From positions 1-49,045 of the forward strand of contig DAIRGA010000034.1 of NCBI GenBank assembly GCA_036794825.1: DNA of 49,045 nt, read 5' to 3'. The stretch comes from RZYY01 sp036794825 (lineage in GTDB: Bacteria > Bacteroidota > Bacteroidia > Bacteroidales > 4484-276). A program made the translations under genes and the position numbers. Below the pieces are notes generated by a model that saw nothing but the letters and a program-made list of their open reading frames with translations, had not been told where the DNA came from and ran no database searches. Each line of letters begins with the position of its first letter. Within the stretch, counting starts at the first letter, position 1. This document shows, piece after piece, positions 41,624 through 49,045 of the stretch.

Positions 41624-43057
41624 TCAGAGTTTAATCAATCTGTCAATCTCATCGAAATAGGATTTGAAATCTTTGTCGGTATCTATCAGATTTTTCACCG
41701 TACGACAGGCGTGTAAAACGGTTGCATGGTCTTTATTTCCGCATTGAAGCCCGATAGTGGTCAAAGATGCCCTGGTGTGTTCTTTAGCAAAATACATTGC
41801 CAGTTGCCTTGCCTGTACGATATTGCGCCTGCGGGTTTTGGAGTTCATCTCGTCAATGGAAAGTCCAAAGTATTGAGAAACAACTTTTTGGATATAATCA
41901 ATGGAAATCTCCTTATTGGTATTGCGAATAAAGCTTTCGACAATTTGCCGGGTCAGATCGAGACTGATCTCTTTTTTGTTCAGCGAAGCCTGTGCCAACA
42001 GTGAAATCATGGCTCCTTCGAGCTCCCTGATATTGGTGGTAATGCTGTACGCCAGGTATTCGACCACATTGTTTGGGATCGAAATTCCGTCGTTGTAAAG
42101 CTTTTTCTGGAGGATGGCAACCCGCGTTTCGAAGTCGGGAGGTTGAAGATCAGCCGTCAATCCCCATTTGAATCTTGATAGCAATCGCGGTTCGATACCT
42201 TCAATTTCCACCGGTGGCCGGTCGGAAGTAATGACCAATTGCTTCGACCTTTGGTGTAACTGATTGAAAATGTGGAAGAAAATATCCTGTGTTTTCTCTT
42301 TTCCGGTCAAAAAATGGATATCGTCAATGATGAGAACATCAATAATCTGATAAAAGTTGGTGAAGTCGTTCACATTGTTGTTCCTCACCGATTCGATGTA
42401 TTGCGCCATAAACTGGTCGGTGGAAACGTAGAGTACCGTTTTATCCGGGAAGTTGTTTTTCACTTCCAGCCCGATAGCGTGGGCAAGATGGGATTTTCCC
42501 AAACCCACTTTGCTGTAAATAAAAAGTGGATTGAAAGCAGTTTTGCCAGGATTTTTTGCAATGGCCAAACCTGCTGAACGTGCCAGTCGGTTACAGTCGC
42601 CTTCGATAAAATTGTCAAATGAATATCTTTCAACCAGTTGCGAGTTGATCTTAACTTTTTGTATTCCGGGAATCACGAAAGGATCGGGAATTACTTTGGA
42701 GTTGCTTTTCAGATTGACCGGAACGTTAACGTCGGGATTTCGCGTGCCCGTCCGGTTTGATGTTGGAACGATGATGGAATATGGATTGGAAAGATTGCTT
42801 GTGTTGTCAATCAGGATGCTGTATTCAAGCCGGCCGTTCGTGCCAAGCTCTTTTTTGATGGTTCTCCTGAGCAGGTCAATGTAATGCTCCTCGAGCCATT
42901 CATAAAAAAACTGGCTGGGTACCTGAATTGTGAGCACATTATCCACCAGCCTGAGCGGTCTGATTGGCTCAAACCAGGTTTTAAAACTCTGATGATTAAT
43001 ATTATCCCTGATAATTTTCAAACAACTATCCCATACCTTCTTTGCAAGTTGCTCCAT
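41624..43057 (-). CDS. dnaA: chromosomal replication initiator protein DnaA
   Basis: A 477-residue DnaA. Domain I at 1-90 (WDSCLKIIRDNINHQSFKTW), a short linker with FVIPGIQKVKINSQL, the AAA+ domain with IYSKVGLGKSHLAHAIG (Walker A) and VLIIDDIHFLTGKEKTQ (Walker B), then the DNA-binding domain IV with ARQLAMYFAKEHTRASLTTI and the signature CGNKDHATVLHACR. It binds DnaA boxes at the origin and opens it. It is the first gene of a four-gene group with spacings of 17, 12 and -1 bp. The upstream 460-bp gap is AT-rich and could contain the origin or an autoregulatory site. Confidence 0.97.
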   Translation of the reverse strand: MEQLAKKVWDSCLKIIRDNINHQSFKTWFEPIRPLRLVDNVLTIQVPSQFFYEWLEEHYIDLLRRTIKKELGTNGRLEYSILIDNTSNLSNPYSIIVPTSNRTGTRNPDVNVPVNLKSNSKVIPDPFVIPGIQKVKINSQLVERYSFDNFIEGDCNRLARSAGLAIAKNPGKTAFNPLFIYSKVGLGKSHLAHAIGLEVKNNFPDKTVLYVSTDQFMAQYIESVRNNNVNDFTNFYQIIDVLIIDDIHFLTGKEKTQDIFFHIFNQLHQRSKQLVITSDRPPVEIEGIEPRLLSRFKWGLTADLQPPDFETRVAILQKKLYNDGISIPNNVVEYLAYSITTNIRELEGAMISLLAQASLNKKEISLDLTRQIVESFIRNTNKEISIDYIQKVVSQYFGLSIDEMNSKTRRRNIVQARQLAMYFAKEHTRASLTTIGLQCGNKDHATVLHACRTVKNLIDTDKDFKSYFDEIDRLIKL

Positions 43058-43516
43058 AAGTTATTCTCTGTTACCGTCTGTTATCCAATTTGTTAAACCA
43101 TTTATCCCCGTTCATTGCGGGCGTTTTCAGGGTTAATTTGCCCGAAATAATTTTCAACAAAGGTGAAGCGAAAATAGTTGATAAAAAAAATTTTTATCTA
43201 TTGGTTTTTTCATTTTTTGTTCTATTGATATTCTCTTCAAAATTGATTTCCCGGATCTCAACTAACTGTCATTGACCAAAAAACTACCTGATAAAGCAAT
43301 AACTAAAACCAAAATCGCTTTCCGCTTTTGCCATTTTTCTCCAGAAAAAAAAGAGCGAAATCGGGTACTTTATCTCTGAAATAGCCTTTGAAAAAGTTGA
43401 TAAAGATAGAATTTGTTTTCGGTAGCATTCACTTAAGAAATCACAAAAAATCACAAAACCGGACAACGATTTGATTATCTGCAACTAAGAAAGGATGGGG
43501 AAAATCCAGCGGAAAT
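43058..43516. other. AT-rich region upstream of dnaA, possible origin or DnaA regulatory site
   Basis: About 460 bp. Near the gene two DnaA-box-like words occur, TTATCCAAT (about 43080) and TTATCCCCG (about 43102), each with two or three mismatches to TTATCCACA. From 43155 to 43230 the sequence is very AT-rich (GTTGATAAAAAAAATTTTTA and further T runs). Perfect DnaA boxes were not found, so an origin is only a possibility. No gene is recognisable; a 66-codon frame at 43284-43484 is not supported. Confidence 0.3.
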
Positions 43517-44791
43517 CTATCTCATTATCGAGATTGAGCCTTTGAAAGTATCGGTGCCAAAGTAACCAGTGGCTTTGAGAACATAAAAATAGACGCCGTC
43601 TTTGAGGTTATCGCCATCCCAGTCGCCCTGATAATTGTTTTTCGAATAGACCTTTTTACCATACCGGTTGAAAACCATGAGTTCGTTGCTCATGTAATAC
43701 TCAAGCTCCTTGATCGAGAAAAGTTCGTTGAAGCCGTCACCGTTGGGCGTGAAAACATTCGGGATGATGATTTTTGCCTGAGCCACGTCCACCTTGAGGC
43801 TCACCGAATCCACGCATTCGTTGCTGGTGGTGTATTTCAGCAGCACATCATATTCACGCACCTGGTTGAAAACTTTTTCCGGGCTTTCCCTGGTTGAGAA
43901 AGTTGTATCGCCGAAATTCCAGTTCCAGTCAACAATCTGAATACTGTCAACGGAGGTATTTTCGAAGGAGAAGGTAACCACCGGATTTTGAATGTAGAGC
44001 TGGTCTTCGGGGTCACGCAAAATGTTAACTACAGGCATTTCAAACACTTTCACGGGCAGAAGTGTATCCCGCAGGCAACCATACTGGTCAGTTACTTCGA
44101 TTTTGTAAGTGGCTTCGCACAAACCGAACGCAATCGAATCGTATTGCCTTGGCTGGGTGGTCGGCCAAAAATAGGAATATGGCGGCAGACCTCCCGAAAC
44201 CAGCACCTGCAACTGACCACGACAAGTACCGGGACATCCTTTGTTGATCTGGTTTACTTCGTCGAAATTCATCCTTGGATAGAGAAAAATCTGCGCGCTG
44301 TCCACGCACGTCAGGATGTTGAGGCTATCAGTGATATGAACGTAAACTGTTGTCGTGTCGAGGTTTGGGGTAAACTGGACGGAACTGGCCGCAGGATTGT
44401 TAAATGTGAGATTTGGATCACTGGACGTCCAGAGGTATTTGAGCGTATCCACGTTTAACGATAAAATCAGCATGTACTTGTAGCACGACTGAATGGTATC
44501 CTCCTGCTCGATCTGCGCATTGAAAAAGAAAACGAAGGTGGAGTCCTGAATGATCTCCTGATCTTCGGTGGTGCACAAAACATGATACCATCCCCTGGTT
44601 TTGGCATAAATAGTCTGCGTCTGTTCATTGGTATTCCACAGGTAGCTTAGGAATCCCGGACCAGCATCCAGCAGCACACTATCAACCCGGCACATCAGCG
44701 TCGAATCCGGCAATTGGGGTTCCTGAGCATTCAATTTACCCTGAAAAATCAATGCAACAAAAAGAAACGAGATCAAAAACCGGAGGAGCAT
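43517..44791 (-). CDS. secreted protein with PKD-type domain and T9SS type B sorting domain
   Basis: A 424-residue protein. Signal peptide MLLRFLISFLFVALIFQG, then Ig-like repeats. A SprB-type repeat is seen near residues 190-245 (GLPPYSYFWPTT; YKIEVTDQYGC), then a PKD-like domain (WNWNFGDTTFSTRESPEKVF), and at the end the gliding-motility-type C-terminal domain: NVFTPNGDGFNELFSI, LMVFNRYGKKVYSKNNYQGD and DGVYFYVLKATGYFG. That domain directs export across the outer membrane by the type IX system and attachment to the surface. The adhesive function is inferred from the repeat types. The genes of the secretion system are not in the window. Confidence 0.9.
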   Translation of the reverse strand: MLLRFLISFLFVALIFQGKLNAQEPQLPDSTLMCRVDSVLLDAGPGFLSYLWNTNEQTQTIYAKTRGWYHVLCTTEDQEIIQDSTFVFFFNAQIEQEDTIQSCYKYMLILSLNVDTLKYLWTSSDPNLTFNNPAASSVQFTPNLDTTTVYVHITDSLNILTCVDSAQIFLYPRMNFDEVNQINKGCPGTCRGQLQVLVSGGLPPYSYFWPTTQPRQYDSIAFGLCEATYKIEVTDQYGCLRDTLLPVKVFEMPVVNILRDPEDQLYIQNPVVTFSFENTSVDSIQIVDWNWNFGDTTFSTRESPEKVFNQVREYDVLLKYTTSNECVDSVSLKVDVAQAKIIIPNVFTPNGDGFNELFSIKELEYYMSNELMVFNRYGKKVYSKNNYQGDWDGDNLKDGVYFYVLKATGYFGTDTFKGSISIMR

Positions 44792-44869
44792 GTGGTGGAA
44801 TATGGATTAAAACTTTGTTAACGCAATAACGGCACGAAAATAATTATTATTCATAAAATGATACCGGAA

Positions 44870-45241
44870 TCAGAAGGTTCCGCGGGTAAGCATCACCAGG
44901 GTACAATCCTCCACTGTTTCAATCCCGGCCTTTTGCGCCATCGAAATTAATTCAGGATTCTCAGCACCTGGATTAAAAATGATCCTTTTGGGACGGATAG
45001 TTTTAAGAATGTATTCATACTCAGCCTTTTGATTCTGAGGTGAGAGGTAAAGAGATAAAGTATCTACGTCCGCCTCGGCCGGACTGTCGGTTTTGATAAC
45101 GGTGTTTCCTATCGAACCGGCACTTTTTCCTGCTGCTATCACAGGATGCCCCTGGTTTTCAAGGTAAATTACAGCTTTGTAAGAAAATCTGGAAGGATTC
45201 GGGCTTGCACCCAGCACAAGGGTCTTTTTAGGTTGGCTCAT
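44870..45241 (-). CDS. CoA-binding domain protein
   Basis: A 123-residue single-domain Rossmann-fold protein: TLVLGASPNPSRFSYKAVIY at the N-terminus and IIFNPGAENPELISMAQKAG followed by VEDCTLVMLTRG at the end. It matches the small CoA_binding_2 (YccU-like) proteins, which bind coenzyme A; their cell role is not settled. The gene stands alone on the minus strand, 78 bp beyond the start of the T9SS cargo gene and divergent from clpB. Confidence 0.88.
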   Translation of the reverse strand: MSQPKKTLVLGASPNPSRFSYKAVIYLENQGHPVIAAGKSAGSIGNTVIKTDSPAEADVDTLSLYLSPQNQKAEYEYILKTIRPKRIIFNPGAENPELISMAQKAGIETVEDCTLVMLTRGTF

Positions 45242-45492
45242 TGATCAATGCTATTGGTGATAAATACCAGTTGTGAAAATTTCCTTTCAAACGGAAAAAT
45301 CTCCGGCTAAGTACATCAATCCAAAGATGACAATTTGGATTTCATTTCAAACCCAAAACTGCTTTTTTGTCAAAAAACAATTAGTAATGAACAAGTTAGC
45401 TGACAGATTTTCCATTTTACAAAAACAAAAACCAGTGGCAAATTTCTTGATGAATGCAGGTGTTTTAAAAATCTAAAAGAAAAACCACAACC

Positions 45493-48081
45493 ATGAATCT
45501 CAACAATTTCACCTTAAAAGCCCAGGAAAGCATTCAGAAGGCGCAGGAGCTGGCCGCAGGAAATCAGCATCCACAAATCGAAAATGCACACATTATCAAG
45601 GGGATACTCGCTGCCGATGATAACGTGGCGCCGTACCTCCTCAAAAAGCTGGATGTTGATCTGAATAATTTGCAGAAAGATTTGGACAAATTGCTGAACA
45701 CTTACCCAAAGGTGTCGGGCGGCGAAGTTTACCTCTCGGCTGATGCCAGCACTGCATTACAAAGAGCGCTTACTTTTCTCAAAGAGCTTAACGATGAATT
45801 TGTAACGGTGGAGCATATCCTGCTTGGCATCCTTACAGGCAAAGATAAGGTAGCCAGTTTGTTACAGGAAAACGGGGTAACCCGTCAAAAGCTAATTCAG
45901 GCCATTAAGGAGCTCCGCAAAGGCGCCGCTGTAAAGAGTAAGACCGCAGAAGAAACTTACAACGCATTAAATCGTTATGCCAAAAACCTTAACGAAATGG
46001 CTGCGTCCGGCAAGCTTGATCCTGTGATCGGCAGGGATGAAGAGATCAGGCGGATTTTGCAGATCCTCTCCCGCCGGACCAAAAATAATCCGGTGCTGAT
46101 TGGAGAGCCAGGCGTTGGAAAAACGGCCATCGCCGAGGGCATTGCCCACCGTATCATCAATGGTGATGTGCCGGAGAACCTGAAATCGAAGCAGATTTAC
46201 TCGCTGGATATGGGCGCTTTGATAGCCGGGGCAAAATATAAAGGTGAGTTCGAAGAGCGGCTGAAAAGTGTAGTAAAAGAGGTAATTGGGTCAGATGGTG
46301 AAATTGTGCTTTTCATTGATGAAATACACACATTGGTTGGCGCCGGAGCTAGCGAAGGTGCAATGGATGCAGCCAATATCCTTAAGCCGGCGTTGGCAAG
46401 GGGTGAGCTAAGGGCAATCGGCGCCACTACCCTTAAAGAATATCAGAAGTATTTCGAAAAAGACAAAGCGCTGGAGCGGCGTTTTCAGATCGTAATGGTG
46501 AACGAACCCGACATCCCCGACGCCATATCCATCCTCCGCGGACTGAAAGAGCGCTACGAAACCCACCACCAGGTGAGGATCAAGGACGAGGCCATCATCG
46601 CCGCAGTTGAGCTTTCGCAGCGATACATCACCGACCGGTTTCTGCCCGACAAAGCCATTGATTTGATTGATGAAGCGGCATCTAAACTTCGGCTGGAAAT
46701 CAACTCCCTGCCCGAGGAACTGGATGAAATCGAACGCAGGATCAAGCATCTGGAAATCGAAAGAGAGGCCATCAAACGGGAAAAGGATAAGGAGAAACTG
46801 GCCAGCCTTTCCGAAGAAATCGCCAACATTTCGGAGCAGCGAAATCAGCTCAGGGCAAAATGGAGGTCGGAGAAGGAGGTAGTGGACAATATTCAATTGA
46901 GAAAGAGGGAGATAGAAGATTTGAAACTACAGGCTGAACAGGCCGAACGCGAGGGAGATTTTGGCAAAGTAGCCGAAATTCGTTACGGCAGGATCAGGCA
47001 AACCGAGGAGGAGCTGGAAAAGCTGAAAGCAAAACTTACCACCATTCAGGGCGACAGCCCGATGATCAACGAGGAGGTGGACGCTGAAGGGATTGCCGAA
47101 ATTGTTTCCCGCTGGACAGGCATTCCTGTGAGCAGGATGCTGCAAAGCGAGCGTGAAAAACTGCTGCAACTCGAAAACCATTTGCACCGCAGGGTGGTCG
47201 GTCAGGAGGAAGCGATAGCTGCTGTTTCAGATGCCATTCGCCGTAGCAGGACAGGTTTACAGGACGCCCGGCGCCCTATTGGGTCGTTTATCTTCCTGGG
47301 AACCACCGGCGTAGGAAAAACCGAACTCGCCAAAGCACTGGCAGAATTCCTATTTAACGACGAAAACTCCATGGTGAGGCTCGACATGTCGGAGTATCAG
47401 GAGCGCCATACCGTATCGAGGCTGGTGGGTGCGCCTCCGGGATATGTGGGTTACGACGAGAGCGGCCAGCTTACCGAAGCAGTGCGCCGCAAGCCTTACT
47501 CCGTAGTGCTGCTCGACGAAATTGAGAAAGCCCATCCCGACGTTTTCAATATCCTTCTGCAGGTGCTCGACGATGGCCGGCTGACCGATAACAAAGGCCG
47601 CACGGTGGATTTCAAAAACACCATCATCATTATGACCTCCAACATCGGGTCGCATATCATCCAGGAAAGTCTTTCCCCGCAAGGCGGCGCCGATGATGAA
47701 ACCAGGTTTGAGATGGTGCGTTCGGAAGTATTTGAAGTTCTTCGCCGCACCATCCGGCCCGAATTTCTCAACCGTGTGGACGAAATCATCATGTTCAGGC
47801 CATTATCCGAAAATCAAATTGTCGAGATTGCCGCCTTACAGATCAACATCTTAAAGGAGATGCTCGCAAAGAACGGGGTGCAGATCACCATCACTGAGGC
47901 AGCCATCAGCAGGCTGGCACGGGCAGGATTTGATCCGCATTACGGCGCCCGGCCGGTGAAAAGGGTGATTCAGAAACAGCTGATGAACGAGCTGTCGAAG
48001 ATGATCCTTTCAGGTAGAGTAAGCAGGGATCTGCCCATCACCATCGATGCTGATGACCAGGGACTGGTTTTCAGGAGCTGA
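45493..48081 (+). CDS. clpB: ATP-dependent disaggregase ClpB
   Basis: An 862-residue Hsp100 protein. Two N-domain repeats at 1-145 (LKAQESIQKAQELAAGNQHP), AAA+ domain 1 with GEPGVGKTAIAEG and the DEIHTLVGAG Walker B, a long coiled-coil middle domain at about 410-530 (ELDEIERRIKHLEIEREAIK), and AAA+ domain 2 with GTTGVGKTELAKAL and LLDEIEKAHPDVFN. The middle domain and lack of a ClpP-binding loop identify ClpB, which with DnaK rescues aggregated proteins after heat stress. The 250 bp upstream show no clear TAnnTTTG or heat-shock element. Full length, no damage. Confidence 0.97.
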   Translation: MNLNNFTLKAQESIQKAQELAAGNQHPQIENAHIIKGILAADDNVAPYLLKKLDVDLNNLQKDLDKLLNTYPKVSGGEVYLSADASTALQRALTFLKELNDEFVTVEHILLGILTGKDKVASLLQENGVTRQKLIQAIKELRKGAAVKSKTAEETYNALNRYAKNLNEMAASGKLDPVIGRDEEIRRILQILSRRTKNNPVLIGEPGVGKTAIAEGIAHRIINGDVPENLKSKQIYSLDMGALIAGAKYKGEFEERLKSVVKEVIGSDGEIVLFIDEIHTLVGAGASEGAMDAANILKPALARGELRAIGATTLKEYQKYFEKDKALERRFQIVMVNEPDIPDAISILRGLKERYETHHQVRIKDEAIIAAVELSQRYITDRFLPDKAIDLIDEAASKLRLEINSLPEELDEIERRIKHLEIEREAIKREKDKEKLASLSEEIANISEQRNQLRAKWRSEKEVVDNIQLRKREIEDLKLQAEQAEREGDFGKVAEIRYGRIRQTEEELEKLKAKLTTIQGDSPMINEEVDAEGIAEIVSRWTGIPVSRMLQSEREKLLQLENHLHRRVVGQEEAIAAVSDAIRRSRTGLQDARRPIGSFIFLGTTGVGKTELAKALAEFLFNDENSMVRLDMSEYQERHTVSRLVGAPPGYVGYDESGQLTEAVRRKPYSVVLLDEIEKAHPDVFNILLQVLDDGRLTDNKGRTVDFKNTIIIMTSNIGSHIIQESLSPQGGADDETRFEMVRSEVFEVLRRTIRPEFLNRVDEIIMFRPLSENQIVEIAALQINILKEMLAKNGVQITITEAAISRLARAGFDPHYGARPVKRVIQKQLMNELSKMILSGRVSRDLPITIDADDQGLVFRS

Positions 48082-48116
48082 CGGCCGGCAGGCAAGAGGC
48101 TGTATCAAAGGTTGTT

Positions 48117-48372
48117 CCAGGGATCGGCGTGATAAAATTTCTGTTCTTTTTTCTTGATAAAAAAGAACCAAAAAATCAAGGCTGAAAATCCTTTCCGCGC
48201 AAAAGCTACGGCAACAAACCCCTTGCGCGATCCAAGCCGGCAAGGCACAACTTAGTTCAGTGGTTACTCTTGTTCAGTGGTCAATGTGCCTTGCCTTCCG
48301 GATCGCTCGAAAGGCCACCGCACATGGTTTATTGCCTTGTTTTGCTGCGAAAAGAATTTAAGGCCGGTCGCT
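48117..48372. repeat. structured terminal repeat, copy A
   Basis: Begins CCAGGGATCGGC, then hairpin GTTCTTTTTT/AAAAAAGAAC (48143-48152 with 48159-48168), then the 178-nt core 48195-48372. In the core CGATCC and GGCAAGGCAC (48228-48248) pair with GTGCCTTGCC and GGATCG (48286-48305). Copies B and C follow. Confidence 0.85.
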
Positions 48373-48597
48373 CCCATACCAGTTGCTGGTGTTTGGTTAA
48401 CGGCCTGATAAAAATTTCGCCTGATTTCAGAGGAAGAAGTATAGCGCAGGCCTTTCCCCTATAGGTGACTAAGGGGCGCGCAGGCCTTCCATAAGCGATA
48501 CAGAAGCAGGCGCAGGCCTGTGTGGGGGCGCGGCTTGTATCGCGCAGCACAATCCGACCCGTAGAAAACCAGAAATTTTTATCCAGCCTTGATCTTT

Positions 48598-48623
48598 TGG
48601 TACTTTTGGATCAAGCCAAAAGT
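48598..48623. repeat. hairpin GTACTTTTGG/CCAAAAGTAC
   Basis: Ten-bp perfect stem (48598-48607 with 48614-48623), loop ATCAAG. It stands between copies A and B and resembles the A/T-rich hairpins that precede each repeat core. It may be the remains of another copy. The stretch 48373-48597 before it shows no gene. Confidence 0.65.
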
Positions 48624-48650
48624 ACGTAGCTGATAAATAGATTTCCTTGT

Positions 48651-48898
48651 GTCGACTTACTTTCTTTTGTCTTGTTACAAAAGAAAGTAACAAAGAAAAA
48701 AACAAGACTCAAAATTCTTTCCGCGCAAAAGCTACGGCAACAAACCCCTTGCGCGATCCAAGCCGGCAAGGCACAACTGAGTCTGTTGGTCATTTTTTAT
48801 CAGTGGTAAATGTGCCTTGCCTTCCGGATCGCTCGAAAGGCCACCCCACAAGGTTTATTGCCTTGTTTTGCTGCGAAAAGAATTTAAGGCCGGTCGCT
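48651..48898. repeat. structured terminal repeat, copy B
   Basis: A 13-bp perfect hairpin TACTTTCTTTTGT/ACAAAAGAAAGTA (48658-48670 with 48677-48689) replaces the hairpin of copy A. The core 48721-48898 has the same 178-nt length as in A and is nearly identical, except for the 38-nt loop between the two long stem arms, which differs. Confidence 0.85.
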
Positions 48899-48915
48899 AC
48901 CAGTAACATTGATCT

Positions 48916-49045
48916 CCAGGGATCGGCCTGATAAAAATTTCTGTTCTTTTTTCATGATAAAAAAGAACCAAAAAATCAAGGCTGAAAATCCTTTCCGCGC
49001 AAAAGCTACGGCAACAAACCTCTTGCGCGATCCAAGCCGGCAAGG
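48916..49045. repeat. structured terminal repeat, copy C, cut by the window end
   Basis: Repeats the start of copy A (CCAGGGATCGGC, same hairpin type) and reaches CCGCGC of the core at 48995, 274 bp after the same point in copy B. The window ends inside the left stem arm. Confidence 0.85.

Noticed and set aside
43058..43516. Confident oriC call
   Set aside because: Only mismatched DnaA-box words were found, and skew cannot be judged from this window.
45273..45476. 67-codon plus-strand frame before clpB
   Set aside because: No recognisable feature; more likely part of the clpB leader region.
48010..48931. Frames in the terminal repeats, some nearly identical to each other
   Set aside because: Their similarity comes from the DNA repeat; they cross hairpins and have no independent support.

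Overview
The window looks like a chromosomal segment of a member of the Bacteroidota, probably a free-living, Bacteroidales-like lineage. The reasons are a type IX secretion (type B) C-terminal sorting domain on a PKD/SprB-type protein, a fused GT3 glycogen synthase and GT35 phosphorylase, a DUF5606 gene, many SPII lipoproteins, several promoters with the Bacteroidetes -7 word TAnnTTTG, few Shine-Dalgarno sequences, and long intergenic stretches full of palindromic and short-period repeats. Genus cannot be named from the sequence alone. No tRNA, rRNA, CRISPR array or complete insertion sequence was seen.

Layout. 1-1200 is repeat-rich: a 124-bp tandem array, then a 215-bp element with terminal inverted repeats. 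1224-9922 is mostly cell-wall metabolism: a YafK-like L,D-transpeptidase, an ECF sigma factor overlapping a membrane protein gene, and a minus-strand murein-peptide salvage set (APC permease, SH3/NlpC-P60 endopeptidase, dipeptide epimerase, and a lipoprotein with a Cys/His pair that may also be a peptidase). 10478-15379 is an accessory block: a ParE-like toxin broken by an in-frame amber codon, a HepT/MntA pair, an AbiEi/AbiEii-like pair whose toxin has a nonsense codon in its KGGT motif, three 118-bp copies of one gene remnant that bracket the last two modules, a WYL-protein fragment, and a truncated FtsZ/tubulin-like protein with a twin-arginine-type N-terminus.

16099-19317 encodes three lipoproteins (BMP-type binding protein, tandem SBP_bac_3 protein, C39-like peptidase) without any ABC permease. 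19608-23850 is a xylose operon: xylulokinase, xylose isomerase and an MFS sugar symporter. 24310-33132 is a type I restriction-modification locus with two hsdM genes, one hsdS and one hsdR. A four-helix-bundle gene lies between the two hsdM genes, and a winged-helix/nucleotidyltransferase pair with a strong palindromic operator candidate lies between hsdS and hsdR.

33572-48081 is core genome: the glycogen synthase/phosphorylase fusion, DUF5606, pyrD, then on the minus strand the tightly spaced set dnaA, protein tyrosine phosphatase, threonine dehydratase and an RsmI-like methylase, then a T9SS cargo protein and a CoA-binding protein, and finally clpB on the plus strand. 48117-49045 holds three copies of a structured repeat with a 178-nt core that runs off the window.

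The most promising observations are the exported-looking FtsZ-like protein, the remnant-bracketed toxin-antitoxin modules, the two-M-subunit type I system with an embedded toxin-antitoxin-like pair, and the structured terminal repeats.
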